64,000 nucleotides of DNA from CAZGUH01 sp964529005 (GTDB lineage: Bacteria > Actinomycetota > Acidimicrobiia > Acidimicrobiales > Ilumatobacteraceae), in assembly GCA_964529005.1 (NCBI GenBank), contig CAZGUH010000004.1, forward strand, positions 1 to 64,000, in the 5' to 3' direction. The position numbers and the translations under genes are program-made. The notes beneath the pieces were generated by a model. That model was given only the letters and a program-made list of their open reading frames with translations. It did no database searches and had not been told where the DNA came from. Below are positions 8,784 to 17,376 of this stretch, piece by piece (within the stretch, counting starts at the first letter, position 1; each line of letters starts with the position of its first letter).

Positions 8784-9752
8784 ATGACAACGATGCGCTA
8801 TCGCGAAGCCGTCAGCACGACCCTCCGCGACGAGATGCGGCGCGACGAGCGGGTGTTCATCCTCGGCGAGGACGTCGGTTGGAACCACATGGGGACGACC
8901 AAGGGGTTCATCGACGAGTTCGGCCCGACCCGCGTGCGCGACACCCCCATCGCCGAGGCCGGGTTCCTCGGCACGGCCGCCGGAGCGGCGATGGTCGGCA
9001 TGCGACCCGTCGTCGACATGATGATCGCGCCGTTCGTCTACGTCGCGTTCGACCAGCTCGTGTCGATCATCGCCAAGTCGACGTACCTCTACGGCGGGCA
9101 GGCCAAGATGCCGATCACGGTCCGCGCGGCGATGTTCTACGACGGCGCGATGGCCGCTCAGCACAGCGACCGGTTGATCTCGACCGTGATGACCATCCCG
9201 GGGCTCAAGCTCATCGCGCCGTCCGGCCCGAGCGACGTGAAGGGCCTCCTGACGACGGCGATCCGCGACGACGATCCGGTCGTCTGCCTCGAAGACCTGA
9301 CGATCGCACGGATCAGCGAGGATGTGCCGGACGGCGAGCACACGATCCCGTTCGGCCAGGCCGCGGTGAAGCGCGAGGGCAACGACGTCACCATCGTCGG
9401 CATCGCAGGATCGGTGCAGGTCGCGCTGAAGACGGCAGAGGCTCTCGCCGAAGACGGCATCTCCTGCGAGGTCATCGACCCGCGCTCAATCGTGCCGCTC
9501 GACGTGGCGACGATCATCCGATCGGTCGAGAAGACCGGCCGGCTGGTGGTCGCCGACCCCTCGCACCTGATGGGCAGCGTGGCGAGCGAGATCGCGGCGA
9601 CCGTCGCCGAGCAGGGCTTCGCCCACCTGAAGGCGCCGATCGCACGGGTCACGGCGCCGCACACCCACATCCCGTTCAGCCCGCCGCTCGAGGCAGGCTT
9701 CTATCCCAACGTCGAGCGCATCAGCGCGGCAGTCCACAAGCTGCTCTCGTAG
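8784..9752 (+). CDS. acoB: thiamine-dependent E1 beta subunit (acetoin/pyruvate dehydrogenase type)
   Basis: A 322-residue transketolase-like E1 beta subunit, partner of the preceding E1 alpha in an alpha2beta2 heterotetramer. Family features include FILGEDVG near residue 30, DTPIAEAGFLGTAAGAA (an active-site glutamate region), and the C-terminal transketolase domain with PRSIVPLD. It starts 12 bp after the alpha gene with a GGAGG-type ribosome site. A second, more BCKDH-like E1 pair occurs at 51609-53677, and the two pairs are clearly diverged rather than a recent duplication. Confidence 0.87.
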   Translation: MTTMRYREAVSTTLRDEMRRDERVFILGEDVGWNHMGTTKGFIDEFGPTRVRDTPIAEAGFLGTAAGAAMVGMRPVVDMMIAPFVYVAFDQLVSIIAKSTYLYGGQAKMPITVRAAMFYDGAMAAQHSDRLISTVMTIPGLKLIAPSGPSDVKGLLTTAIRDDDPVVCLEDLTIARISEDVPDGEHTIPFGQAAVKREGNDVTIVGIAGSVQVALKTAEALAEDGISCEVIDPRSIVPLDVATIIRSVEKTGRLVVADPSHLMGSVASEIAATVAEQGFAHLKAPIARVTAPHTHIPFSPPLEAGFYPNVERISAAVHKLLS

Positions 9753-9767
9753 ACAGGCAGGACGACG

Positions 9768-10772
9768 ATGAACATCGAGGTACGCCTTCCGCAAGAAGGC
9801 ATGGCGATGCAGAGCGGCACCATCGTCGAGTGGCTCGTGTCGGTGGGACAACCGGTCGCCAAGGGTGACGTGGTCGCCGTGGCGGAGGCGGACAAGACGA
9901 CCTTCGAGATCGTCGCTCCCGCGTCGGGGACGATCGCGTCGATCGTGGTCGACGTCGACGAGGAGGTCCCCGTCCGCACCGTGGTGGCGCTGATCGACGG
10001 CGACGAGGCCTCGACGGACGCGGGCGCGCCGGACGCCTCGGCGCCATCCGACTCGGCGCCAGCCGAGGTCGCTGCGCCGGACTCGGCGCCGTCCGACTCC
10101 GGCCGGGTGATCCCGCTCACGGGCGTGCGCGGACGCGTGGCGCAGCGGATGCACAGCAGCTTGCAGACGATGGCGCAGTTCTCGCTGTCCACCACGGCCG
10201 ACGTGACCGAGCTCGTCCGCCGTCGAGAGGCCGTCACGGGCCAGATCCGGGTCACCTACAACCACCTGGTCGTGCGCGCCTGCGCGCTGGCGCTCGGTCG
10301 CCATCCCCGGCTCAACGCGGTGATCGAGGGCGACGCGATCCGCGAGCGCGCCGACATCAACATCGGGATCGCGGTGCCGATCGCCGACGCCTTGATCGTG
10401 CCCGTGTTGCGCAACGCCGATCGGATGACGCTCGCCGACATCGCCGCGGCCAGCGACGCCGCCGTCGCGCAGGTCCAGGGCGGTCAGGCGACGTCCGACC
10501 TCGTCACCGGCTCGACGTTCACCGTGAGCAACCTCGGCAGCTTCGGCATCGAGACGTTCACGCCGATCGTCAATCCCCCGGAGGTCGCGATCCTCGGCGT
10601 CGGCCGGATCGTCGAGCAACCGACGCGAGCGGGCGGCGAGATCGAGTGGCGCCAGACGATGGCGTTGAGCATCACCGTGGACCATCGCGCCGTCGACGGC
10701 GTTCCGGCGGCGCAGTTCCTGCAAGACGTCGTCGGCTTGCTGGCGGACCCCGCAACGCTCTTCGACGCGTGA
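9768..10772 (+). CDS. dihydrolipoamide acyltransferase (E2) lacking the E1/E3-binding domain
   Basis: A 334-residue E2 with an N-terminal lipoyl domain (about 1-78, lipoylated lysine K43 in EADKTTFE), an Ala/Pro/Asp/Ser-rich linker (about 80-112) and a catalytic acyltransferase domain with DHRAVDG near the C-terminus (H306, D310). The peripheral subunit-binding domain normally found between these parts is missing: the linker passes straight into the RGRVAQRM start of the catalytic domain. No E3 gene follows. It presumably borrows an E3, for example the one at 54840-56261, and may bind its E1 differently. Sits 15 bp after acoB in the same operon. Confidence 0.83.
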   Translation: MNIEVRLPQEGMAMQSGTIVEWLVSVGQPVAKGDVVAVAEADKTTFEIVAPASGTIASIVVDVDEEVPVRTVVALIDGDEASTDAGAPDASAPSDSAPAEVAAPDSAPSDSGRVIPLTGVRGRVAQRMHSSLQTMAQFSLSTTADVTELVRRREAVTGQIRVTYNHLVVRACALALGRHPRLNAVIEGDAIRERADINIGIAVPIADALIVPVLRNADRMTLADIAAASDAAVAQVQGGQATSDLVTGSTFTVSNLGSFGIETFTPIVNPPEVAILGVGRIVEQPTRAGGEIEWRQTMALSITVDHRAVDGVPAAQFLQDVVGLLADPATLFDA

Positions 10773-10810
10773 ACGACGAACGACAGCTGACAGAGGCGAG
10801 GAGTGCGGTG

Positions 10811-11608
10811 ATGGGACGGCTCGACGGCAAGGTCGCGGTGATCACGGGCGCCGGCTCGGGCATCGGTGCGGCGACGGCACGGGTGATGGCGAGCGAGGGC
10901 GCCCTCGTGGCCTGCGCGGACATCGACGAGGACGCGGCGGTCCGTGCGGCAGAGGAGATCGGTGGCGCAGCGATCGGTCTCCACCTCGACGTCTCCAGCC
11001 GCGAGTCGAACGAAGCGGCACGAGCGACGGTGCTCGAGCGCTTCGGCGCGCTGCACATCGCCCATCTCAACGCCGGCATCGCGGCGACGAACCACGTGCT
11101 CGACATCCCGCTCGACCAGTGGGATCGGATCATGGCGGTCAACGTCCGCGGCGTGCTGCTCGGAATCCAGACGTTCGGGCGGGCCATGCGCGACGCGGAC
11201 GGAGGATCGATCGTGGTCACCGCGTCGATCGCCGGGATGGTCGGCGGCCCCGCCTCGGGGGCGTACTGCGCGAGCAAGTTCGGCGCGGTCGGTCTGGTGA
11301 AATGCGCGGCGGTCGATCTCGCTCCCCACAACATCCGTGTCAACGTGGTGTGCCCGGGCGTCATCGACACGCCGATCCTCGGCCGTCGCATCCACACCAA
11401 CGACGAGGCGCTGGCAGAGTTCGGGCTCGCACACCCGCTCGGCCGCGTCGGGCAGCCCGACGAGGTCGCCCGCATGGTGGCCTTTCTCGCCAGCGACGAG
11501 GCGAGCTTCATCACAGGGGGCGTCTACCCTGTGGACGGCGGCATCAGCGCGTCGCTCCTCCAGTCCATCGTGCAGTCCGCGGTCTCGCGTGCGAGGCCGA
11601 CGAACTAG
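10811..11608 (+). CDS. short-chain dehydrogenase/reductase (SDR)
   Basis: A 265-residue classical SDR, NAD(P)(H)-dependent alcohol/ketone oxidoreductase. It has the cofactor motif TGAGSGIG near residue 14, the NAG motif (LNAGIA), a catalytic Ser in TASIAG, and the YCASK Tyr/Lys pair about 150 residues in. An acidic residue after beta-2 (ADIDED) suggests NAD over NADP. I chose ATG 10811, preceded by GAGGAG, over a long Arg-rich upstream extension that lies within the E2 gene's other frames. It likely oxidises a hydroxyl intermediate of the pathway. Lies 38 bp after the E2 gene. Confidence 0.87.
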   Translation: MGRLDGKVAVITGAGSGIGAATARVMASEGALVACADIDEDAAVRAAEEIGGAAIGLHLDVSSRESNEAARATVLERFGALHIAHLNAGIAATNHVLDIPLDQWDRIMAVNVRGVLLGIQTFGRAMRDADGGSIVVTASIAGMVGGPASGAYCASKFGAVGLVKCAAVDLAPHNIRVNVVCPGVIDTPILGRRIHTNDEALAEFGLAHPLGRVGQPDEVARMVAFLASDEASFITGGVYPVDGGISASLLQSIVQSAVSRARPTN

Positions 11609-11638
11609 GAGCCATCGGGCGTCGAGGAGGAGGTCACC

Positions 11639-12790
11639 GTGTATCCCGAGCTGCGTTGCGCGGCGCCGGAGTGGATGGAACGAACACCCGCCGAGATCGG
11701 CGAGTTCGCCACCCGGCATCGTGACGAGCTGGACCGTTGCCGCAGCGAGGGCCGGTTCCCCCGCGACCTGTTCGGCGAGATCGGCCGGCGGGGTTGGGTC
11801 GGGGCGATCACACCCCGCGAGCACGGCGGGCTGGGTGGTGGCGTCGCGGAGTACTGCCTGATCGAGGAGGAGGTCGGTCGCCACGGCCTGGTCTCGCCCC
11901 AGATCTCCGTGCAGGCTCAGCGGTGGTTGATCGACTGGGCGACGCCCGAGCAGGCCGCGCAGCACTTGCCGCCGCTGGCGCGAGGCGAGACGATCTTCTC
12001 GGTGTCGATCTCCGAACCCGGCGTCGGCTCGTCGTTGCGGCTGATGACCTCGACGGCGCGGCGCCGGAACGGTCCACGCGGCGACTGGGTGCTGAGCGGC
12101 CACAAGACGCACGTCAACCTCGGTCACGAGAGTGACGTCACGATCTGCTTCGCGCTCGCGCCGGAGGGCCTCAGCGTGTTCCTCGTCGACATGACGCTGG
12201 ACGGTGTCTCCACACGCCCCACCGATCCGATCGGTCTCCGCCTGATCCCCACCGCGGACGTCGTCCTCGACGACGTGGTGGCGCCTCCGTCCGCGCTGCT
12301 CGGCGAGCCGGGCCGCGGGATGGAGATGTTCCTCACGACCTTCAACATGAGCCGGCTGGGGAACGCCTCGGAGCTGATCGGCTTCGGACGGCGCGCGCTG
12401 GCGCAGGCCGTCGACTACGGCGCGCAGCGACAGGTCGCCGACAACGTCGTCACCGACTTCCAGGGGATCCAATGGACGTTGGCGGACTCGTACGGGATGC
12501 TGTACGGCGCTGCGCTGGCACGCGATCGAGCCGCGCGCCTCGCCGACGAGGGGCGCGAGCACTCGCTGGAGACGACGCTCGCCAAGAAGCTCGCCGTCGA
12601 CGCCGCCGAACGCTCGGTCAACGAGTGCTTCGCGCTCGTCGGCGGGCACGGCCTGTACAACACCACCGACTTCGGTCAACTCCTCCACGACGTCAAGGTG
12701 CTGCGCGTCGCCGGCGGCTCGCTCGAGGTGATGCGCAACTACATCGCCCGCCGCCTGCTGCGCTCGGACACCTACGAGGGACTGAAGTGA
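11639..12790 (+). CDS. acyl-CoA dehydrogenase
   Basis: A 383-residue FAD enzyme introducing a 2,3-double bond into an acyl-CoA. The N-terminal helical domain has GWVGAITPREHGGLGG. The middle domain carries SVSISEPGVGSS, the usual flavin-contact region. The C-terminal domain ends with VAGGSLEVMRNYIARR, where Glu in GSLE is at the usual catalytic-base position. Starts with GTG behind a strong GAGGAGG site and ends overlapping the next gene by four bases (GTGA, 12787-12790). With the following ligase it forms a substrate-activation and desaturation pair. Confidence 0.88.
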   Translation: MYPELRCAAPEWMERTPAEIGEFATRHRDELDRCRSEGRFPRDLFGEIGRRGWVGAITPREHGGLGGGVAEYCLIEEEVGRHGLVSPQISVQAQRWLIDWATPEQAAQHLPPLARGETIFSVSISEPGVGSSLRLMTSTARRRNGPRGDWVLSGHKTHVNLGHESDVTICFALAPEGLSVFLVDMTLDGVSTRPTDPIGLRLIPTADVVLDDVVAPPSALLGEPGRGMEMFLTTFNMSRLGNASELIGFGRRALAQAVDYGAQRQVADNVVTDFQGIQWTLADSYGMLYGAALARDRAARLADEGREHSLETTLAKKLAVDAAERSVNECFALVGGHGLYNTTDFGQLLHDVKVLRVAGGSLEVMRNYIARRLLRSDTYEGLK

Positions 12791-14475
12791 CGGCGACGTG
12801 GCGCGACCACCGGCGCGATCTCCGCGGGGACCAGTTCCGGTCGGCGACGTCGCACCAGTTCACCGGGTGGAGCGCGTGGCGGTTGCTCGAGGCCCGCGCC
12901 GCCCACACCGGTGACGCGCCGTTCATGACGTGGCAGCCGTTCGACGCCGCTGCGATCACCTGGGGCTATGCCGACTTGCTGCGGGACGCGTCGAGCGTCG
13001 CGTCGGGGCTGGCGCGCCGAGGCGTGAGCAGGGGTGATCGCGTCCTCGTCCATCTCGAGAACGGTCCCGAGTTCGTGATCGCGTGGTTCGCCTGCGCGGC
13101 CGTCGGCGCCGTCGCGGTGACGACCAACACCCGATCGGCCGGCGACGAGATCGCGTACTACGCGTCGGACAGCGGCGCGATCGCGGCGATCACCCAGCCC
13201 CGCCTCGCCGACGTCGTCTCGACGCATGCGCGGGGGCTCTCGTGGCAGGAGACGCTCGCCCACGACAGCGGCGAGGGAGAGTTCACCGACCCACGGCGCC
13301 TGGCCGCCGCATCCTTCGGCTCGCTGTACGACGACCCCGACGCCCTCCAGCCGGCGACGGCCGACCCGTGGGCGCCGATGAGCGTGCAATACACGTCCGG
13401 CACCACGTCCCGTCCCAAGGGCGTCGTGTGGACGCACGCGAACGCGCTGTGGGCATCGCGGGTCAACGCGGTCCACGAAGACCTCCACCCCGACGACTGC
13501 CACCTCACCTACGCACCGCTGTTCCACACGAACGCGCTCGCCTACAGCGTGCTTCCCAACCTGTGGGTCGGGTCGCGCTTCGTGCTGATGCCGAAGTGGT
13601 CGACGAGCCGCTTCTGGGACGTGTCGCTGCGGCACGGGTGCACGTGGCTGTCGCTGGTCGGCCCGGCGCCATCCGTCGTCGCACGGACCGCGGCGTTCCC
13701 CGAAGGCCATCGGTACCGGCTGTTCGGGGCGGGCGTGTGCGATCCCGCCTTCGCCCGACGCGTGGGTGTCAAGACGATCGGTTGGTGGGGGATGACCGAG
13801 ACCGTCAGCCACCCGATCCTGGGCGATCCCTACCTGCCCAACCGCCCGTATTCGATGGGGCGTCCGGCGCCCGAGTACGGCGTCGCGGTCGTGCGCGACG
13901 ACGGCGTCACGCCCGTCGAGGTCGACGAGCCGGGCGAGCTCCTCGTCGCGGGGACGCGCGGGCTGTCGCTGTTCGCCGGCTATCTCGGAAAGCCGGAGGC
14001 GACCGAGGAGAGCTTCGACGAGTTCGGGTGGTTCCGCACCGGAGACATCGTGACGCCTCACGCCGACGGGCACATCTCGTTCACCGACCGGGCCAAGGAG
14101 ATGCTGCGCGTCGGCGGCGAGAACGTCGCCGCATCGGAGATCGAACGGGTCGTCGCCTCCGTGCGCGGGGTTCGCGAGGTCGCCGTCGTCGGATGCCCGG
14201 ACAAGCGCCTCGACGAGGTCCCGGTGGCGTTCGTCATCGCTCCCGACGCCGCAGAGGGGCTCGCCGACATCGTCATCGGCAGGTGTGCCGAGATGCTGGC
14301 GGACTTCAAGGTGCCGCGCGCCGTGCACGTCGTGCGCGAGCTGCCTCGCTCGACGAACCTCAAGATCAACAAGCAAGCGCTCCGCAAGAGCGCGTGGACG
14401 GACGAGGAGCTCGAGGCGGCGCAGCACCAGTGGATCGAGGAGGCTCGCCGCGATCCGGCGGCCGACGCCGACTGA
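12787..14475 (+). CDS. acyl-CoA ligase (AMP-forming, CaiC-like)
   Basis: A 562-residue class I adenylate-forming enzyme that activates a carboxylate to its CoA ester. Motifs are YTSGTTSRPKG (A3), GWWGMTETV (A5), FRTGDI (A7) and RVGGENVAASEIE (hinge A8). The A10 lysine region reads NLKINKQALRK, so a lysine is present although the usual GK pair is not. The best family resemblance is crotonobetaine/carnitine-CoA ligase and related actinobacterial ligases, but the substrate is unknown. GTG start overlaps the acyl-CoA dehydrogenase stop, so the two are translationally coupled. It ends the operon, 3 bp from the convergent SnoaL-like gene. Confidence 0.85.
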   Translation: MTATWRDHRRDLRGDQFRSATSHQFTGWSAWRLLEARAAHTGDAPFMTWQPFDAAAITWGYADLLRDASSVASGLARRGVSRGDRVLVHLENGPEFVIAWFACAAVGAVAVTTNTRSAGDEIAYYASDSGAIAAITQPRLADVVSTHARGLSWQETLAHDSGEGEFTDPRRLAAASFGSLYDDPDALQPATADPWAPMSVQYTSGTTSRPKGVVWTHANALWASRVNAVHEDLHPDDCHLTYAPLFHTNALAYSVLPNLWVGSRFVLMPKWSTSRFWDVSLRHGCTWLSLVGPAPSVVARTAAFPEGHRYRLFGAGVCDPAFARRVGVKTIGWWGMTETVSHPILGDPYLPNRPYSMGRPAPEYGVAVVRDDGVTPVEVDEPGELLVAGTRGLSLFAGYLGKPEATEESFDEFGWFRTGDIVTPHADGHISFTDRAKEMLRVGGENVAASEIERVVASVRGVREVAVVGCPDKRLDEVPVAFVIAPDAAEGLADIVIGRCAEMLADFKVPRAVHVVRELPRSTNLKINKQALRKSAWTDEELEAAQHQWIEEARRDPAADAD

Positions 14476-14478
14476 GGG

Positions 14479-14874
14479 CTACTTCGACCTCGTCCAGCCG
14501 TCGGGGACGACGACGTCGCGTTGGACGAGCCGCCACTTGGCCCCGTCGAACGCGAGCTCGTCGTGGTAGCGCCCGGCGAGCGTCGGAAGGGGGCCCTTCG
14601 ACGTGCGATACAGGACCACCACGTCGGAGACGGCCGTCGCCGTGTCGCCGTCCACGTCGATGATCGGGTTCAGCGTCAGGTGCTTGGTCTTGCCGAGTGT
14701 GTGAGGAAAGTTCGCGTGGGCGAATGCGCGGATCTCCTCGCGCGAGGCGCACTGCGAGCCGAGGATCGAGAAGCGGCCGTCCTCGACGAACAGCTCCGCC
14801 CACTCGTCGAACCGGCCGTCGTCGATCAAGCGGCAGTATTCGAACAGGGTCCTGCGGATCGCGTCCTCGCTCAT
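14479..14874 (-). CDS. SnoaL-like / NTF2-fold protein
   Basis: A 131-residue single-domain protein of the NTF2-like superfamily. The N-terminal segment (RRTLFEYCRLIDDGRFDEWAELF) and the beta-strand end with YHDELAFDGAKWRL are characteristic. Members include small isomerases, dehydratases and ring-hydroxylase-like subunits, and many have no known activity. Conserved acidic residues line the expected pocket. Its ATG abuts a perfect palindrome whose minus-strand TATAAT lies 7 nt upstream, so the mRNA is probably leaderless. It is downstream of the tetR and ligase genes but has this separate, apparently regulated, promoter. Confidence 0.8.
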   Translation of the reverse strand: MSEDAIRRTLFEYCRLIDDGRFDEWAELFVEDGRFSILGSQCASREEIRAFAHANFPHTLGKTKHLTLNPIIDVDGDTATAVSDVVVLYRTSKGPLPTLAGRYHDELAFDGAKWRLVQRDVVVPDGWTRSK

Positions 14875-14905
14875 GCCCTCAATTATACCGCGTATAATTG
14901 AGGGC
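14875..14905. promoter_or_regulatory. perfect 14-bp inverted repeat: operator and leaderless promoter
   Basis: Left arm GCCCTCAATTATAC (14875-14888), spacer CGC, right arm GTATAATTGAGGGC (14892-14905), perfectly complementary. It contains TATAC-N3-GTATA, as at 6446-6462. Read on the minus strand, TATAAT (complement of 14882-14887) ends 7 nt before the SnoaL-like ATG at 14874. The repeat could also form an RNA hairpin after the ligase stop at 14912, but its core is AT-rich and shared with other promoters, so an operator is favoured. Confidence 0.7.
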
Positions 14906-14911
14906 TCGCCA

Positions 14912-16510
14912 TCACTTGGGGAGCTCGATCCCCGCCGCTTCGCGGTCCCAGGTGCGATCGTTCAGCGCTCCGACGCGCAGCGCCGCCTTCTGCGTGCGCA
15001 GGGTGCCCTCGGTCTTCGGCAACGCGTCGACGATCTCCACGTACCTCGGCACCATGAACCGCGGCATCGATTGCGCCAACCAGGTGACCAGAGCGGGCGG
15101 CGTCAACGTGCGCCCGGGAACCGGCACGACGACCACCTTCACGTCGTCCTCGCCGAACTGCGACGGCACCGCGATCGCCGCGCACTCGGCGACGTCCGGG
15201 TGCTCGTTGACGTATGCCTCGACCTCGAAGCTGGAGATGTTCTCTCCGCGCCGACGGATCGCATCCTTGATGCGGTCGACGAACGAGTAGTTGCCCTCCT
15301 CGTCGCAGCGGAAGGCGTCACCGGTGTGGAACCAACCGTTCCGCCACGCCTCGGCGGTCTTGTCGGGCATGCCGTAGTACCCGACGTTCATCACCCACGG
15401 TCGATCGCTCCGGACGATCAGCTCGCCGGTCTGGCCGGGGGCGACGGGGTAGTCGTTATCGTCGACGATGCGGACCTCGTAGCCGCCGCGGACGCGGCCG
15501 CAACTGTCGACCGCGTGGATGCGGAAGCCGTCGGAGGCCAATGGAGGCCCGATCTCGCTCATCCCGTACCACGTGCCGCATTCAGCGATCCCGAAGCGGT
15601 CGAGGATCGCCGGCAACTCGGGGAAGACGGGCGTCGTGATGACCGAGCGAAGCGAATGGTCCCGGTCGCGGTCGGTCGGTTCCGCCAGGCTCAGGATCCG
15701 CAGCATCGGCTCCGTGACCGGTGTGAAGGTCGCCCCGAACGTGCGCACGTCGTTCCAGAAGTTGCCGGCGCTGAACGACTCACGAAGGACGATCGGCACG
15801 TCGTTGAGCGCCGCCTGGTGGACGAGGAACTTGCCGCTCAGGTGGAACGACGGCCAGAAGTTGTAGATGACGTCGTCCGGGGTGAGCGAGCATCTCCACG
15901 GCTGGCAGAACTCGTGGATCTCCCCCCATGGCACGATCACGCCCTTCGAAGGGCCCGTCGTGCCCGACGTCCAGATGATGCACGCCACATCCCACGCGTC
16001 CGGACCGTTCAGGCCGGATGCCGGCTCGACGTCGGCGAGGAGATCGACGCCGGTGAGAACCGTCTGCGGCACCGAGGGCAGGTCCGTTCCGGCGTCGGCG
16101 TCCATGACCACGATCGTCTCGAGCTCTGGGAGCTCGGACGCCACGGCGGCGAGACGTGGCATCAGCCCCGCGGAGACGACCATCACCCTGGCGTTCGACG
16201 TCGAGGCCGTGTACGTGAGCATCCTGCCTTGGTAGGCGACGTTGAGGCCGACCTCGACGGCGTTCAGCCACGAGGCGCCGATCCAGGTCTGGTAGGCCTC
16301 GATGCCGTTCGGCTGAAGGTTGAGAACGTTCTCCCCCGGGCGGACACCGATCTTGCCGAGGACCGCCGCCCATCGCAGGCAGCCGTCGTGGAACTCGCCG
16401 TAGGTGAGGGTGCGGCCGGACACGTGACGGGCGAACGGCCGGTCGGGCGTCTCGAGCGCTCGGCGGGCCAGCAGGTGCGGCAGAAGCTCCGCGCGGTCGA
16501 TCGGCGTCAT
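14912..16510 (-). CDS. acyl-CoA ligase (AMP-forming, class I)
   Basis: A 532-residue adenylate-forming ligase. Motifs: IIWTSGTTGPSKGV (A3), WYGMSEIGPP (A5), WFHTGDAF (A7), RRRGENISSFEVE (A8). The C-terminal A10 region reads EGTLRTQKAALR, lacking the canonical GK lysine motif, as in several CaiC-type proteins, so thioester or adenylation chemistry may be altered. The ATG at 16510 overlaps the tetR stop (ATGA). The pairing suggests that the regulator's ligand is the substrate or CoA product of this ligase. That ligand assignment is inference. Confidence 0.85.
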   Translation of the reverse strand: MTPIDRAELLPHLLARRALETPDRPFARHVSGRTLTYGEFHDGCLRWAAVLGKIGVRPGENVLNLQPNGIEAYQTWIGASWLNAVEVGLNVAYQGRMLTYTASTSNARVMVVSAGLMPRLAAVASELPELETIVVMDADAGTDLPSVPQTVLTGVDLLADVEPASGLNGPDAWDVACIIWTSGTTGPSKGVIVPWGEIHEFCQPWRCSLTPDDVIYNFWPSFHLSGKFLVHQAALNDVPIVLRESFSAGNFWNDVRTFGATFTPVTEPMLRILSLAEPTDRDRDHSLRSVITTPVFPELPAILDRFGIAECGTWYGMSEIGPPLASDGFRIHAVDSCGRVRGGYEVRIVDDNDYPVAPGQTGELIVRSDRPWVMNVGYYGMPDKTAEAWRNGWFHTGDAFRCDEEGNYSFVDRIKDAIRRRGENISSFEVEAYVNEHPDVAECAAIAVPSQFGEDDVKVVVVPVPGRTLTPPALVTWLAQSMPRFMVPRYVEIVDALPKTEGTLRTQKAALRVGALNDRTWDREAAGIELPK

Positions 16511-17205
16511 GCCGATCCTCGCTTGGCGCCGTCGCTCGACCGCGACGGTTGCAGCATCGCCTTGATCCCTGCGGTCAGCGCCCGGTACCCGAACTCGATG
16601 TGCTCGGCCGACGCGAGGTCGGCGAGCGGCAGCGCGTTCACAGACCCGCGCCTCGACCGCCGCTGCTTCTCCCCCTTCTGGTTCAGCAGCGACTGGAGCG
16701 CGACGCGCCCGAACATGTACGCGTAGATCGCCGAGTAGATCATCCGGGCCTCGTCGGTCGAGAAGCCCGCGCCCTCCAACACCACGAGCGACTGGTCGAC
16801 CTGGCCTCGCCCCGCAGGCGTGCGGCTCGTCTCGAGATACTCGCCGAGGCCCGGATACTTGGCGAGCTCGCGGATGTTCTGGCTGATGAACTCCCACAAC
16901 CGGTCGTCCCATTCGCCCGCCTCGGGTCCCGGCATCTCGGCGCGCGCGAGCACGCTGTTGGCCACCAGGTCCATCAACGCCTGCTTGCTCGGGACGTGGT
17001 AGTACGCCGCCATCGGCGTCACACCGAGCTCCTCGGCGAGCCCGCGCATGGTCAGCGATCTGATGCCGACACGCCGGGCGAGCGCCAGCGCCGCCTCGAC
17101 GATCTCGTCCTCGGTCAGCCGCCGCCGAGCTCCTTCCGCAGCGGCGCCCTGAGCGCTCGCAGCGGCCTGTCCGCGCCGCACGGGCGCTTGCTGGGGATTG
17201 CTCAC
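16507..17205 (-). CDS. TetR family transcriptional regulator
   Basis: A 232-residue repressor-type regulator with an N-terminal helix-turn-helix (about residues 27-75; LTEDEIVEAALALARR, then a turn ending TPMAAYYHVPSKQAL) and a C-terminal ligand domain with several aromatic and hydrophobic helices. I chose GTG 17205 because a GAGGAAGG ribosome site precedes it. Upstream in-frame codons would cross the divergent promoter. It is first in the tetR-ligase operon and divergent from the Liv-type transporter. Operator-like repeats at 17290-17306, 14875-14905 and 6446-6462 are the likely targets, so it probably controls the whole island including itself. Confidence 0.87.
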   Translation of the reverse strand: MSNPQQAPVRRGQAAASAQGAAAEGARRRLTEDEIVEAALALARRVGIRSLTMRGLAEELGVTPMAAYYHVPSKQALMDLVANSVLARAEMPGPEAGEWDDRLWEFISQNIRELAKYPGLGEYLETSRTPAGRGQVDQSLVVLEGAGFSTDEARMIYSAIYAYMFGRVALQSLLNQKGEKQRRSRRGSVNALPLADLASAEHIEFGYRALTAGIKAMLQPSRSSDGAKRGSA

Positions 17206-17277
17206 GACACCTTCCTCGAGACCCCCGCTTTCGAGCGGGGCCGTCAGGCGCTGGACGATAGTGGCGCTCCGACGGCC

Positions 17278-17306
17278 TTGACAACACTTACTATACAGCG
17301 TAGAAC
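17278..17306 (+). promoter_or_regulatory. promoter and half-conserved operator between tetR and the ABC importer
   Basis: TTGACA (17278-17283) is followed after 17 bp by TAGAAC (17301-17306). ACTATAC-AGC-GTAGAAC at 17290-17306 occupies the spacer and -10. Its left arm is identical to the arm at 6446-6452, and the right arm is degenerate (GTA conserved). A repressor bound here would block the importer promoter and probably the divergent tetR promoter. Confidence 0.55.
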
Positions 17307-17376
17307 TACTGCCCGTTGCGCGCGCCCCACCTGGGCGCCGTGGGGATCTCGGGCAAGACCAGGAGCCGGCCACTGC

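Noticed and set aside
7680..9341. 553-residue minus-strand frame
   Set aside because: Antisense to E1 alpha and E1 beta and without recognisable domains.
10484..12688. 734-residue open frame on the minus strand
   Set aside because: Antisense to SDR and acyl-CoA dehydrogenase genes with clear motifs; composition typical of a GC-bias shadow.
14875..14905. Intrinsic terminator for the ligase gene ending at 14912
   Set aside because: Possible as a hairpin, but the core is AT-rich, contains a -10, abuts a start codon and matches sites in other promoters.
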